Positions 41,727 to 49,876 of a stretch of 64,000 bases of DNA are shown one piece after another; position 1 is the stretch's first letter, and each line of letters starts with the position of its first letter. This DNA is from Streptomyces monashensis (lineage in GTDB: Bacteria; Actinomycetota; Actinomycetes; Streptomycetales; Streptomycetaceae), in assembly GCF_001866665.1 (NCBI RefSeq), contig NZ_MLYO01000045.1, forward strand, positions 1 through 64,000, read 5' to 3'. Position numbers and translations under genes: made by a program. Below the pieces are notes generated by a model. That model searched no databases. It was not told where the DNA came from and was given only the letters and a program-made list of their open reading frames with translations.

Positions 41727-42369
41727 CTTCCGGCGGCGGAGTCCAGCGGTTGCCCCGCATCAGGTCTCCCAGTCCCGCCCACGCGAAGTTCATCAGGGTG
41801 GCCGCCGCCTGCCGGGCGGTGACTCCCGGGGTCGCGTTGGCCCAGGCGGCCAGGGACTCCGCCGCGCCCACCAGGGCCTCGGCCAGGCCCGCGACCTCGT
41901 CCTCCGGCAGGTCGGGGTCGCTGTGCGCCTCGCGGGCCGCGACGACGACCAGGCCGGTGACGAAGGCGACGATCTCCGTGCGCATCGCGGCGACCTCGGC
42001 CGCGAAGGGCTCCCCGTGGGTACGGGCCTGCAGGTGCAGGACGGACCAGGCGTCGGGGTGCTCGCCGGTGTGCGCGAAGAAGGCCAGCAGTCCGTCCCAC
42101 AGCCGGCGGTCGGCCGGCAGATCAGGGCGGACCCCGGCGCGCACCGCCCGCGTCAGCGCGTCGGCCTCGCGGCGGATGCAGGCGGTGAAGAGGTCTTCCT
42201 TGGAGTTCAGGTACAGATAGACCAGCGGCTTGGAAACGCCCGCGAGTTCGGCTATCTCGTCCATCGACGCGGCCATGTAGCCACGCCGGCCGAAGGTCCG
42301 TACGGCGGCGTCGAGCATCTGCTGCTCGCGCACCGCACGCGGCATCCGTCTGGTCCTCGCCCCACCCAT
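41695..42369 (-). CDS. TetR-family regulator
   Basis: 224 residues. N-terminal HTH QMLDAAVRTFGRRGYMAASM, DEIAELAGVSKPLVYLYLNS, KEDLFTACIRREAD. The ligand domain follows. The last ~10 residues (PEAPQGRGEPRA) are encoded within a G/C-rich repetitive element common in Streptomyces (41690-41726). Convergent with the MaoC gene and possibly a regulator of it and the acyl-CoA synthetase. Confidence 0.92.
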   Translation of the reverse strand: MGGARTRRMPRAVREQQMLDAAVRTFGRRGYMAASMDEIAELAGVSKPLVYLYLNSKEDLFTACIRREADALTRAVRAGVRPDLPADRRLWDGLLAFFAHTGEHPDAWSVLHLQARTHGEPFAAEVAAMRTEIVAFVTGLVVVAAREAHSDPDLPEDEVAGLAEALVGAAESLAAWANATPGVTARQAAATLMNFAWAGLGDLMRGNRWTPPPEAPQGRGEPRA

Positions 42370-42378
42370 GGGCCCAGA

Positions 42379-42687
42379 CTAGTTGGACGCGGTCGCCTCG
42401 CCCCGCGTGCGGGCGCTGTCGTCGGCCACGTCCTCCTGGCTGCGGTTGGCGTCCAGGTTGGCCTTCATCCGGTCGACCCTGTTCACGATCTGCACCGAGG
42501 CCCGGTCCCGCTCCTTGCGCAGCACGACCCAGCTGATCGGCGCCGAGAGGATCAGGGAGAGCAACAGGACCCACAGGAGGTTGGAGTCGCCGAAACCGCG
42601 CGGGAAGATGCCGGAGTAGACGGCTCCCCACACGACCACGAGGCAGCCGACGAAGACGCCGAGGCGCATCAGCGTGTAGCGAAGCAT
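42379..42687 (-). CDS. DUF4229-like membrane protein
   Basis: 102 residues from ATG 42687 (MLRYTLMRLGVFVGCLVVVW); the open frame extends to 42765 but the extension is soluble and unlike the family. Two membrane helices (LRLGVFVGCLVVVWGAVYSG and LLWVLLLSLILSAPISWVVL) and a charged tail. Frequently found near mqn genes in Streptomyces. Function unknown. Confidence 0.78.
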   Translation of the reverse strand: MLRYTLMRLGVFVGCLVVVWGAVYSGIFPRGFGDSNLLWVLLLSLILSAPISWVVLRKERDRASVQIVNRVDRMKANLDANRSQEDVADDSARTRGEATASN

Positions 42688-42761
42688 CTCAATCCAGTCG
42701 TCCGATTCCAAAAAGGGCCGGTTCCAGTGAAGCACGGCCCGGGGGCGATCATGCAGGGGGG

Positions 42762-43286
42762 TCATACGAGGGGCAGCAGCATGGTGATGTCCTCGCGGTC
42801 GTCACCGGGGGCCACCCGGATGGCGTCGGGCACCCGGCCGACCTCCTTGTAACCGCAGGACCCGTAGAACCGCTCCAGACCCGTGCCGCCCCGGCAGGTG
42901 AGCCGGATCGCCTCGATGCCGTCGAGCGTGCGGGCCGCGTCGGCGGCGGCCGCGAGCAGGTCCCGGCCGTAGCCCCTGCCCTGGTACCGGGGGTGGACCA
43001 TCACCGTGTAGAGCCACACCCAGTGCGACATCAGCGGGTGCGTGTTCAGGGTGAGGAACGCGGTCGCCGCGACCGCGCCCGTGGCGTCCCGGCCCACCAG
43101 CAGCCTGGTACGGCCCTCGGCCATGGCGACGAGGTGCCTCACCAGCTCGGGGCGTATGTCGTCCACGGTCACCGGCGGCACGAAGCCGACGGAGCCGCCG
43201 GTGTTCGACACGTCCGCCCACAGCGCGAGCACCTCGTCCCGGAGGGCGGGCGAGACCGCCGGGTCCAGCTCGAACGTCAACGACAC
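42762..43286 (-). CDS. GNAT-family N-acetyltransferase
   Basis: 174 residues. Acetyl-CoA-binding motif A is VHPRYQGRGYGRDLLAAA, with the Q/R-x-x-G-x-G/A pattern. C-terminal LERFYGSCGYKEVGRVP is typical of the fold. GTG-type or ATG start not ambiguous (ATG 43286). Five bases upstream of its start lies the end of mqnE. Substrate unknown. Confidence 0.9.
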   Translation of the reverse strand: MSLTFELDPAVSPALRDEVLALWADVSNTGGSVGFVPPVTVDDIRPELVRHLVAMAEGRTRLLVGRDATGAVAATAFLTLNTHPLMSHWVWLYTVMVHPRYQGRGYGRDLLAAAADAARTLDGIEAIRLTCRGGTGLERFYGSCGYKEVGRVPDAIRVAPGDDREDITMLLPLV

Positions 43287-43290
43287 CGGC

Positions 43291-44454
43291 TCACACCCGC
43301 ATCGGCTGCGGGGAGTCCCGGCGCGCCGGGTCCGGGCCGTCGTACTCGCGGATGATCTCGTAGCGCGTGTTGCGCTCGACCGGGCGGAAACCGGCGTCCC
43401 GGATGAGGTCGAGCAGGTCCTCGCGGGTCAGCTTGTTCGGGGTGCCGTAGTTGTCCGCGTCGTGCGTGATCTTGTACTCGACGACCGAGCCGTCCATGTC
43501 GTCGGCGCCGTGCTGGAGGGCGAGCTGCGCGGTCTGCACGCCGTGCATCACCCAGAAGACCTTGACGTGCGGCACGTTGTCGAAGAGCAGCCGCGAGACG
43601 GCGAAGGTCTTCAGCGCCTCGGCGCCCGTCGCCATCTGCGTACGCGCCTGGAGGCGGTTGCGGACCTTGCCGTCCTTCATGTCCACGAAGTCGTGCTGGT
43701 AGCGCAGCGGGATGAAGACCTGGAACCCACCCGTCTCGTCCTGCAGCTCCCGCAGCCGCAGCACGTGGTCGACCCGGTGGCGGGGCTCCTCGATGTGGCC
43801 GTAGAGCATGGTGCACGGGGTCTTCAGCCCCTTCTCGTGCGCCAGCCGGTGGATGCGGGACCAGTCCTCCCAGTGGGTGCGGTGGTCCACGATGTGCCGG
43901 CGGACCTCCCAGTCGAAGATCTCCGCGCCGCCGCCGGTCAGGGACTCCAGACCGGCGTCGATCAGCTCGTCGAGGATCTCGGAGGCGGTGAGGCCGGAGA
44001 TCGTCTCGAAGTGGTGGATCTCCGTCGCCGTGAACGCCTTCAGACCGACGTGCGGCAGCGCCTTCTTCAACTCCCGCAGCGAGCGCGGGTAGTAGCGCCA
44101 CGGCAGGTTCGGGTGCAGGCCGTTGACGATGTGCAGCTCGGTGAGGTTCTCGCCCTCCATCGCCCTGGCGAGCTTGACGGCCTCCTCGATGCGCATCGTG
44201 TACGCGTCCTTCTCGCCCGGCTTGCGCTGGAACGAGCAGTACGCGCACGACGCCGTGCACACGTTGGTCATGTTGAGGTGCCGGTTGACGTTGAAGTGGA
44301 CGACGTCACCGTTCTTGCGCGTCCGCACCTCGTGCGCCAGACCGCCCAGCCACGCCAGGTCGTCCGACTCGTACAGCGCGATGCCGTCCTCGCGGGTCAG
44401 CCGCTCACCGGAGCGGACCTTCTCCTCCAGCTCGCGCTTGAGCCCGACGTCCAT
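43291..44454 (-). CDS. mqnE: Aminofutalosine synthase MqnE
   Basis: 387 residues. Radical-SAM enzyme that joins 3-enolpyruvoylbenzoate with SAM-derived adenosyl to form aminofutalosine. CTASCAYC at residues 66-73 gives CX3CX2C, followed by SFQRKPGEKDAYTM. Further family blocks: LHIVNGLHPNLPWRYYP, HVGLKAFTATEIHHFE, GGGAEIFDWEVRRHI. Near-identical role pattern to MqnC. AAGGTG precedes ATG 44454. Confidence 0.95.
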   Translation of the reverse strand: MDVGLKRELEEKVRSGERLTREDGIALYESDDLAWLGGLAHEVRTRKNGDVVHFNVNRHLNMTNVCTASCAYCSFQRKPGEKDAYTMRIEEAVKLARAMEGENLTELHIVNGLHPNLPWRYYPRSLRELKKALPHVGLKAFTATEIHHFETISGLTASEILDELIDAGLESLTGGGAEIFDWEVRRHIVDHRTHWEDWSRIHRLAHEKGLKTPCTMLYGHIEEPRHRVDHVLRLRELQDETGGFQVFIPLRYQHDFVDMKDGKVRNRLQARTQMATGAEALKTFAVSRLLFDNVPHVKVFWVMHGVQTAQLALQHGADDMDGSVVEYKITHDADNYGTPNKLTREDLLDLIRDAGFRPVERNTRYEIIREYDGPDPARRDSPQPMRV

Positions 44455-44500
44455 GCCAACACCTTTCTACGAAACCCGACCCCACCGTACGCCCTGCGGT

Positions 44501-44956
44501 TCACACCTCTTCGGGCAGCTCTCCGACCCGGTTCTCCCACTTGGTGGAGAGCACGATGGTGGTACGGGTCCGGGAGACGCCCTTGGTCCCGCTGAGCCGC
44601 CGGATGATCCGCTCCAGGCCGTCGACGTCGGCCGCCCGCACCTTGAGCATGAACGAGTCGTCGCCGGCGATGAACCAGCAGTCCTCGATCTCCGGCAGGT
44701 CCCGCACCCGCTGGGCGACGTCCTCGTGGTCGGCGGCGTCGGAGAGCGAGATGCCGATCAGCGCGGTGACCCCGAGGCCGAGCTGGGCCGCGTTCACCGT
44801 CGCGCGGTAGCCGGTGATGACACCGGCCGCCTCCAGCCGGTTGATGCGGTCGGTGACGCTGGGTCCCGAGAGTCCGACGAGGCGCCCCAGCTCCGCGTAC
44901 GAGGCCCGGCCGTTCTCCCGCAGAGCCTGGATGAGCTGCCTGTCCACCGCGTCCAT
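44501..44956 (-). CDS. Lrp/AsnC-family regulator
   Basis: 151 residues. HTH: MDAVDRQLIQALRENGRASY, AELGRLVGLSGPSVTDRINR; the RAM ligand domain follows (LGVTALIGISLSDAADHEDV; DSFMLKVRAADVDGLERII). Same strand as mqnE and ubiX, between them. Length normal for a single-copy Lrp protein. Confidence 0.94.
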   Translation of the reverse strand: MDAVDRQLIQALRENGRASYAELGRLVGLSGPSVTDRINRLEAAGVITGYRATVNAAQLGLGVTALIGISLSDAADHEDVAQRVRDLPEIEDCWFIAGDDSFMLKVRAADVDGLERIIRRLSGTKGVSRTRTTIVLSTKWENRVGELPEEV

Positions 44957-45034
44957 GCGATCGAAGCCTTCCGGTGAAGAGTTCCGAGTTGATGAGAGGT
45001 AGTGCTGTGCCGAGTGGGTACCGCGCCCGGCCCG

Positions 45035-45706
45035 CTAGCCGGCGGATCCGCCGCCCAGTTCGCCCGTCCAGCGCCGGTACAGGCCGTGCTCGACGCCCGC
45101 CGCGTCCAGCACCCGCCCGGCGACGAAGTCCACCAGGTCCTGGATGTGGGTGGCGCCCGCGTAGAAGGCCGGCGAGGTCGGCACCACCTGGGCGCCGGCG
45201 TCGTCCAGCGCGACGAGATGCCGCAGGGTCCGGCCGTTCAAAGGGGTCTCCCGCACGGCCACGACCAGCGTCCGGCGTTCCTTGAGGGTGACGCTCGCCG
45301 CGCGCTGGAGCAGGTCCTTGGAGAGCCCGAGCGCGACACCCGCCACACAGGCCGTGGACGCGGGCACGATGAGCATCCCCTTCGCCGGGTACGACCCCGA
45401 GGACGGCCCGGCCGCGAGGTCCCCCGCGCTCCAGTACCGCACCCCGCTGACGTCCACGTCGAAGGTCCCGGGCTTGCCGTCGGCCCCCCGGGCCAGCCAT
45501 TCGCGCAGGTCTTCCTGCCAGTGGGCGTCCCGGAACGAGATCCCCGTCTCGTCCAGCAGCGTCAGCCGCGAGGCCCGGCTGACCACCAGGTCGACCGCCT
45601 CCCCCGCCCCCAGCAGCGCCCGCAGCACGGCAGCCGCATACGGCGTTCCGGAAGCTCCGGACACCCCCACGATCCAAGGCGCGCGCTGCGTTTCTCCTGC
45701 GTTCAC
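45035..45706 (-). CDS. ubiX: Flavin prenyltransferase UbiX-like
   Basis: 223 residues from GTG 45706 (MNAGETQRAPWIVGVSGASG). UbiX family: Rossmann-like FMN site GVSGASGTPYA at 14-24, LIVPASTACVAGVALGLS, LVVAVRETPLNGRTLRHL. Makes prenylated FMN, the cofactor of the UbiD-type decarboxylase encoded at 46886. The frame extends upstream to 45859 across the CRISPR-like relic, but that part is not protein-like. Confidence 0.9.
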   Translation of the reverse strand: MNAGETQRAPWIVGVSGASGTPYAAAVLRALLGAGEAVDLVVSRASRLTLLDETGISFRDAHWQEDLREWLARGADGKPGTFDVDVSGVRYWSAGDLAAGPSSGSYPAKGMLIVPASTACVAGVALGLSKDLLQRAASVTLKERRTLVVAVRETPLNGRTLRHLVALDDAGAQVVPTSPAFYAGATHIQDLVDFVAGRVLDAAGVEHGLYRRWTGELGGGSAG

Positions 45707-45830
45707 ACCTTGAGCGTACCGGTGGGTCGGGCAGGCCTCAGGCCGGGTGGGGCGCCTGGGGGTCGACGGGGAGAGCGGCGGCGGGGACGGCCAGGGGATG
45801 ACGGCCCGGCCGGACAGCGCCGACCGGCTC

Positions 45831-45920
45831 GCCGGAATCCCCGCATCGGCGGGGAGCACTTGTCCGTGAACGGATGCATGGGCATCGCCCTCGGCTCATC
45901 CCCGCTGCGGCGGGGACTGC
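45831..45920 (-). CRISPR. CRISPR-like relic: two degenerate type I-E repeats and one spacer
   Basis: Two 29-base units, 45831-45859 and 45892-45920, share the core ATCCCCGC, then six bases, then GCGGGGA on the plus strand, 18 of 29 positions identical, separated by a 32-base unrelated segment (45860-45891). The 29+32 geometry and the core match actinobacterial type I-E repeats (minus strand: GTGCTCCCCGC... GCGGGGAT). Each unit keeps only one well-matching end. No cas genes in the window. A third unit is not convincing. Confidence 0.45.
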
Positions 45921-45986
45921 GCACCGCAACGTATCCGTTGCCGAGCCGCAGCAGCCGGTCGCGGCGAGCACCATCATCCGAACGGG

Positions 45987-46889
45987 CTACAGCGTGAGCC
46001 CTCGGACCAGGAGGTCGATGAGCGCGCAGACGAAGAGGCAGATTCCGATGAAGCCGTTGACCGAGAAGAACGCCCTGTTCAGGCGGGACAGGTCGTGGGG
46101 GCGGACGATGCGGTGTTCGTAGAGGAACGCGCCCGCGACGATCAGCAGGCCCAGCCAGAAGAACGCGCCGGCGTGCGTGGCCACGCCGTACCAGACGAAC
46201 AGGGCCGTCGTCACCGCGTGGCAGGCCCGCGCACCCCAGATCGCGGCCGGGATGCCGAAGCGGGCTGGGACCGACATGACGCCGACCTCGCGGTCGGTCT
46301 CGACGTCCTGGCAGGCGTAGATCAGGTCGAACCCGCCGATCCAGATGCCCACGGCGAGGCCGAGGATCACCGCGTCCCAGGACCAGGAACCGGAGATGGC
46401 CAGCCAGCCGCCCACCGGGCCCATCGCCTGGGCCAGGCCGAGGATCGCCTGCGGGAAGTTCGTGAACCGCTTGCCGTAGGGGTAGACCACCATCGGGATG
46501 ACGGCCACCGGGGCCAGGGCCAGGCACAGGGGGTTCAGCAGAGCCGCCGCACCCAGGAAGATCACCAGCGCGATCAGGGCACCGGTCCAGGCGTGCCGGA
46601 CCGACATCGCGCCGGTCACCAGTTCCCGGTGCGCGGTGCGCGGGTTACGGGCGTCGATCTCGCGGTCGATGATCCGGTTGACCGCCATCGCGAACGTGCG
46701 CAGGCCGACCATGCAGATCGTGACCAGCAGCAGCCGGGCCCAGTGAATGTTCTTGTCCCACTGGTACATCGCGGTCAGCGAGGCGATGTAGGCGAAGGGC
46801 AGCGCGAAGACCGAGTGCTCGATCATCACCAGGCGGAGAAAGGCTTTCGTGCGTCCCGGCTGGGGGATCGCGGCGGACGCTGAACTCAC
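45987..46889 (-). CDS. mqnP: Menaquinone-pathway polyprenyltransferase MqnP (UbiA family)
   Basis: 300 residues, membrane protein. The two Asp-rich motifs NRIIDREIDARNPRT (about 71-85) and YACQDVETDREVG (about 188-200) are intact. Start MSSASAAIPQPGRTKAFLRL. Prenylates 1,4-dihydroxy-6-naphthoate in the futalosine route. ATG 46889 overlaps the mqnL stop by 4 bases, so the two genes are coupled. Confidence 0.92.
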   Translation of the reverse strand: MSSASAAIPQPGRTKAFLRLVMIEHSVFALPFAYIASLTAMYQWDKNIHWARLLLVTICMVGLRTFAMAVNRIIDREIDARNPRTAHRELVTGAMSVRHAWTGALIALVIFLGAAALLNPLCLALAPVAVIPMVVYPYGKRFTNFPQAILGLAQAMGPVGGWLAISGSWSWDAVILGLAVGIWIGGFDLIYACQDVETDREVGVMSVPARFGIPAAIWGARACHAVTTALFVWYGVATHAGAFFWLGLLIVAGAFLYEHRIVRPHDLSRLNRAFFSVNGFIGICLFVCALIDLLVRGLTL

Positions 46890-48337
46890 AGTCCGTACTC
46901 CTTCCAGCGGCGGTCCACGAGAGCCGCCGTATCAGGGTCGGAGAGGACCATGTCCGGCCAGCCGCCGTCCCGGGTGTAGCCCTCCTCCGGCCACTTCTTC
47001 GTCGCGTCGATCCCCGCCTTGCCGCCCCAGAACTGCTGGTAGGAGGCGTGGTCGAGGTGATCGACGGGGCCTTCGACGACCGTGAGGTCGCGGGCGTAGT
47101 CCGTGTTGCCGAGGGCCCGCCAGGCGACCTCGTGCAGATCGTGGACGTCGCAGTCGGCGTCCACCACCACGATCAGCTTGGTCAGGGACATCATGTGCGC
47201 CCCCCAGATGGCGTGCATCACCTTCTGCGCGTGCTTCGGGTACTTCTTGTCGATCGAGACGATCGCGCAGTTGTGGAAGCCGCCGGCCTCGGGCAGGTGG
47301 TAGTCCACGATGTCCGGGACGATGATCTTGAGGAGCGGCAGGAAGAAACGCTCCGTGGCGCGGCCGAGCGGGCCGTCCTCCGTCGGCGGGCGGCCGACCA
47401 CGATCGACTGGAGCAGCGGGCGCCTGCGCATCGTCACGCAGTCGATCGTCAGCGCCGGGAACGGCTCCTGCGGCGTGTAGAAGCCGGTGTGGTCGCCGAA
47501 GGGGCCCTCGGGCAGCATCTCGCCCGGCTCCAGCCAGCCCTCCAGCACGACCTCGGCGTGCGCGGGCACCTGCAGCGGGACCGTCTTGCAGTCCACCATC
47601 TCGATCCGCCTGCCCGCGATGAACCCGGCGAACAGGTACTCGTCGATGTCGCCGGGGAGCGGGGCGGTGGAGGCGTACGTCACGGCGGGCGGGCAGCCGA
47701 AGGCGATGGCGACCGGCAGCCGCTCGCCCTTTCGCGCCGCGACCTGGTAGTGGTTCCGGCTGTCCTTGTGGATCTGCCAGTGCATGCCGATCGTGCGCTT
47801 GTCGTGGCGCTGGAGGCGGTACAGGCCCAGGTTCCGGATGCCCGTCTCCGGGTCCTTGGTGTGGGTCAGCCCCAGGTTGAAGAAGGAGCCGCCGTCGTCG
47901 GGCCAGGTGAACAGCGCGGGGAGCCGGTCGAGGTCGACCTCGTCACCGTGCAGCACGACCTCCTGCACCGGGGCTTCCTTGATCTTCTTCGGCGGTACGT
48001 GGGCCATCGCGCCGAGCTTCCCGAAGGCCTCGCGCACGCCGACGAAGCCGTGCGGCAGCTCGGGGCGCAGCAGGCCGCCGATCCGCTCGGAGATCTCGCC
48101 GTACGACTTGAGGCCCAGCGCCTTGAGCAGGCGGCGGTCGGTGCCGAAGACGTTCATCGCGAGGGGCATCGCCGAGCCCTTCACGTTCTCGAAGAGCAGC
48201 GCGGGCCCGCCGGACTTCTGCACCCGGTCGACGATCTCCCCGACTTCCAGATACGGGTCGACCTCGGCCTTGATGCGCTTGAGGTCCCCCTCGCGCTCCA
48301 GCGCGCGCAGCAGGGAGCGAAGATCGTCGTAAGCCAT
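46886..48337 (-). CDS. mqnL: Menaquinone-pathway decarboxylase MqnL (UbiD family)
   Basis: 483 residues. UbiD-type, prenyl-FMN-dependent decarboxylase. Family blocks: YDDLRSLLRALEREGDLKRI, TWPDDGGSFFNLGLTHTKDP, GTRNLGLYRLQ-like text IRNLGLYRLQRHDKRTIGMH, GPFGDHTGFYTPQEPFPALT, VKVMHAIWG-like QKVMHAIWGAHMMSLTK. Acts with UbiX and MqnP. ATG 48337; coupled to mqnP by a 4-base overlap. Confidence 0.94.
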   Translation of the reverse strand: MAYDDLRSLLRALEREGDLKRIKAEVDPYLEVGEIVDRVQKSGGPALLFENVKGSAMPLAMNVFGTDRRLLKALGLKSYGEISERIGGLLRPELPHGFVGVREAFGKLGAMAHVPPKKIKEAPVQEVVLHGDEVDLDRLPALFTWPDDGGSFFNLGLTHTKDPETGIRNLGLYRLQRHDKRTIGMHWQIHKDSRNHYQVAARKGERLPVAIAFGCPPAVTYASTAPLPGDIDEYLFAGFIAGRRIEMVDCKTVPLQVPAHAEVVLEGWLEPGEMLPEGPFGDHTGFYTPQEPFPALTIDCVTMRRRPLLQSIVVGRPPTEDGPLGRATERFFLPLLKIIVPDIVDYHLPEAGGFHNCAIVSIDKKYPKHAQKVMHAIWGAHMMSLTKLIVVVDADCDVHDLHEVAWRALGNTDYARDLTVVEGPVDHLDHASYQQFWGGKAGIDATKKWPEEGYTRDGGWPDMVLSDPDTAALVDRRWKEYGL

Positions 48338-48413
48338 GCGTCCCAGTATCGGCCACCCGCTACTCTGGCCCGGTCACCGGGGCCGTATCGCACTCGTCGG
48401 GGGATCGCACGCC

Positions 48414-48731
48414 ATGCTCAGGTATCTGCCGTTCCTGCTGGTCCTGGCTCTGTGGATCTACGCCTTCGTGGACTGTCTGAACACGCCCGAGGAAGAGGTG
48501 CGGCATCTGCCGAAGGTGGTGTGGGTGATCATCATCCTGCTCTTCGGCGAGGTGCTGGTGGGTCCGGTCGCCTGGCTGATCACCGGCCGGGTGCGACGGA
48601 CGGCGGACGGCGCGGCGTCCGCGCCCTTCGCGGCGGGGCATCGCGGCAGCGCCGCGCGCTGGGTGGCCCCCGACGACAACCCCGAGTTCCTGAAGTCGCT
48701 CGGGAAGAAGGACGACCCGGGCGGCGAGTGA
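48414..48731 (+). CDS. Small membrane protein, PLDc_N-type
   Basis: 105 residues. Two helices LRYLPFLLVLALWIYAFVDC and VVWVIIILLFGEVLVGPVAW match the phospholipase D nuclease N-terminal domain that occurs alone in many actinobacteria. Loop with LNTPEEEVRHLPK. The C-terminal tail is basic and Ala-rich. Divergent from mqnL across 76 bases. Confidence 0.8.
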   Translation: MLRYLPFLLVLALWIYAFVDCLNTPEEEVRHLPKVVWVIIILLFGEVLVGPVAWLITGRVRRTADGAASAPFAAGHRGSAARWVAPDDNPEFLKSLGKKDDPGGE

Positions 48732-48843
48732 CCGCCCCGGACCACCGACCGCCCACAACGACTTGCCTTCCCCCAACTGACCTGTGGTTAATGGTTGTTA
48801 CTGAGACAACAACAACCGCTTGGCCTCTGGGGGACAGACAGAC

Positions 48844-49509
48844 ATGCAACCGGCTCAGGATCCACCGCCCGCTCCCGCCACTCCACCACCCATCCCGTCC
48901 GCCCCGTCCGCTCCGCCCACGTCTGCGGCGTACATGCCGGACGTGCCCGCACCGCCCCGGCAGCCGACCGCCGTCAGCGTCGAGCTGCGGGTGAGCAAAC
49001 GGATCCTGTGGATCGGCGCGGCCGTGTACCCGCTGCACAACATCGCCCGCGTCTACACCTTCGTCATGCGCCCCAAGCGCAAGGAGGCGGTGCTGCGGTT
49101 CCTGCGGAACACCGGCGTGATGCTGATCGTCGGGTTCCTCGCGATGCTGCCCGGACTGTTCGCGGGGGCCGGCGGGGACAGCTCCGGTGCGAACGGCTAC
49201 GTCGCGTTCATATGGGTCGCGACGGTCGCCGCCGAGATCTACTTCATCATCGAACTGCTCTCGGTCCTGCTGGCCGCCGACCACCACGTCCTCGCGGTGG
49301 AGACCTCGGGCGCCTCCACCGCGCTGGTGACCAGCCGGACGCCGCAGTACCTGGACCAGGTCGTCGGCCAGATCTCGTACGCCATCGACCATCCGGACAC
49401 CGAGTTCAAGGTGACGGTGGAGAGCCTGCACTTCTCGCCGAAGAACTACTACTTCGGCGACAACGTCAACATGTACGGCGGCAGCGGAAACGTGGGGATC
49501 AGCGGATGA
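48844..49509 (+). CDS. Membrane protein with C-terminal GDNVNM motif
   Basis: 221 residues from ATG 48844 behind GGGGGA. Pro-rich N-terminus, two or three hydrophobic segments (TGVMLIVGFLAMLPGLF; FIWVATVAAEIYFIIELLSV), then a soluble region. It ends KNYYFGDNVNMYGGSGNVGI, the same motif that begins the next protein (NYYYGDNVNMHGGQGNTGI). The ATGA overlap couples the two genes. Such paired motifs recall amyloid signalling pairs in bacteria. Function unknown. Confidence 0.72.
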   Translation: MQPAQDPPPAPATPPPIPSAPSAPPTSAAYMPDVPAPPRQPTAVSVELRVSKRILWIGAAVYPLHNIARVYTFVMRPKRKEAVLRFLRNTGVMLIVGFLAMLPGLFAGAGGDSSGANGYVAFIWVATVAAEIYFIIELLSVLLAADHHVLAVETSGASTALVTSRTPQYLDQVVGQISYAIDHPDTEFKVTVESLHFSPKNYYFGDNVNMYGGSGNVGISG

Positions 49510-49856
49510 CGAGCAACTACTACTACGGCGACAACGTGAACATGCACGGCGGCCAGGGCAACACGGGCATCGTCAGGAACTACGCGGCCGCCGACGCAGG
49601 TCAGCAGGACCCGGCCCTGGTCGCGGCCCTCGCCGAACTCAACCGGCTGATCGGCGAGTTGCGCACCCGGGTGGCGGCGCCGGACGCGGAACTGCTGGAC
49701 GACCACCTGCCCGCCCTGACCCCCGACGCCGACGTGCCCGCGCGGCAGCGGCGGGGCGCGCTGATGGCGATCGCCGGGATCGCGAGCACCGTCGGCGCGG
49801 TCGGCCAGCCGGTCGCCGAGGCGGTGCGCGCGGTCATCGGCATGATCAGCGGCTAG
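49506..49856 (+). CDS. Small protein with N-terminal GDNVNM motif
   Basis: 116 residues. N-terminal MTSNYYYGDNVNMHGGQGN motif duplicated from the end of the previous protein, then a helical domain (LVAALAELNRLIGELRTRVA) and a hydrophobic C-terminus (RRGALMAIAGIASTVGAVGQ) that could insert into or act on membranes. Translationally coupled to 48844. Unrecognised family. Confidence 0.7.
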   Translation: MTSNYYYGDNVNMHGGQGNTGIVRNYAAADAGQQDPALVAALAELNRLIGELRTRVAAPDAELLDDHLPALTPDADVPARQRRGALMAIAGIASTVGAVGQPVAEAVRAVIGMISG

Positions 49857-49876
49857 CTCCCCCTACGGAGACGGGG

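Noticed and set aside
45770-45798. Possible extra CRISPR-like unit on the other side of the relic
   Set aside because: Only GCGGCGGGGAC-like text is present; it lacks the ATCCCCGC arm and the 61-base spacing.
45953-45981. Third CRISPR-like repeat after the second unit
   Set aside because: GCGGCGAGCAC near 45961 resembles part of the repeat but is about 10 bases out of phase, and the other half of the core is missing.
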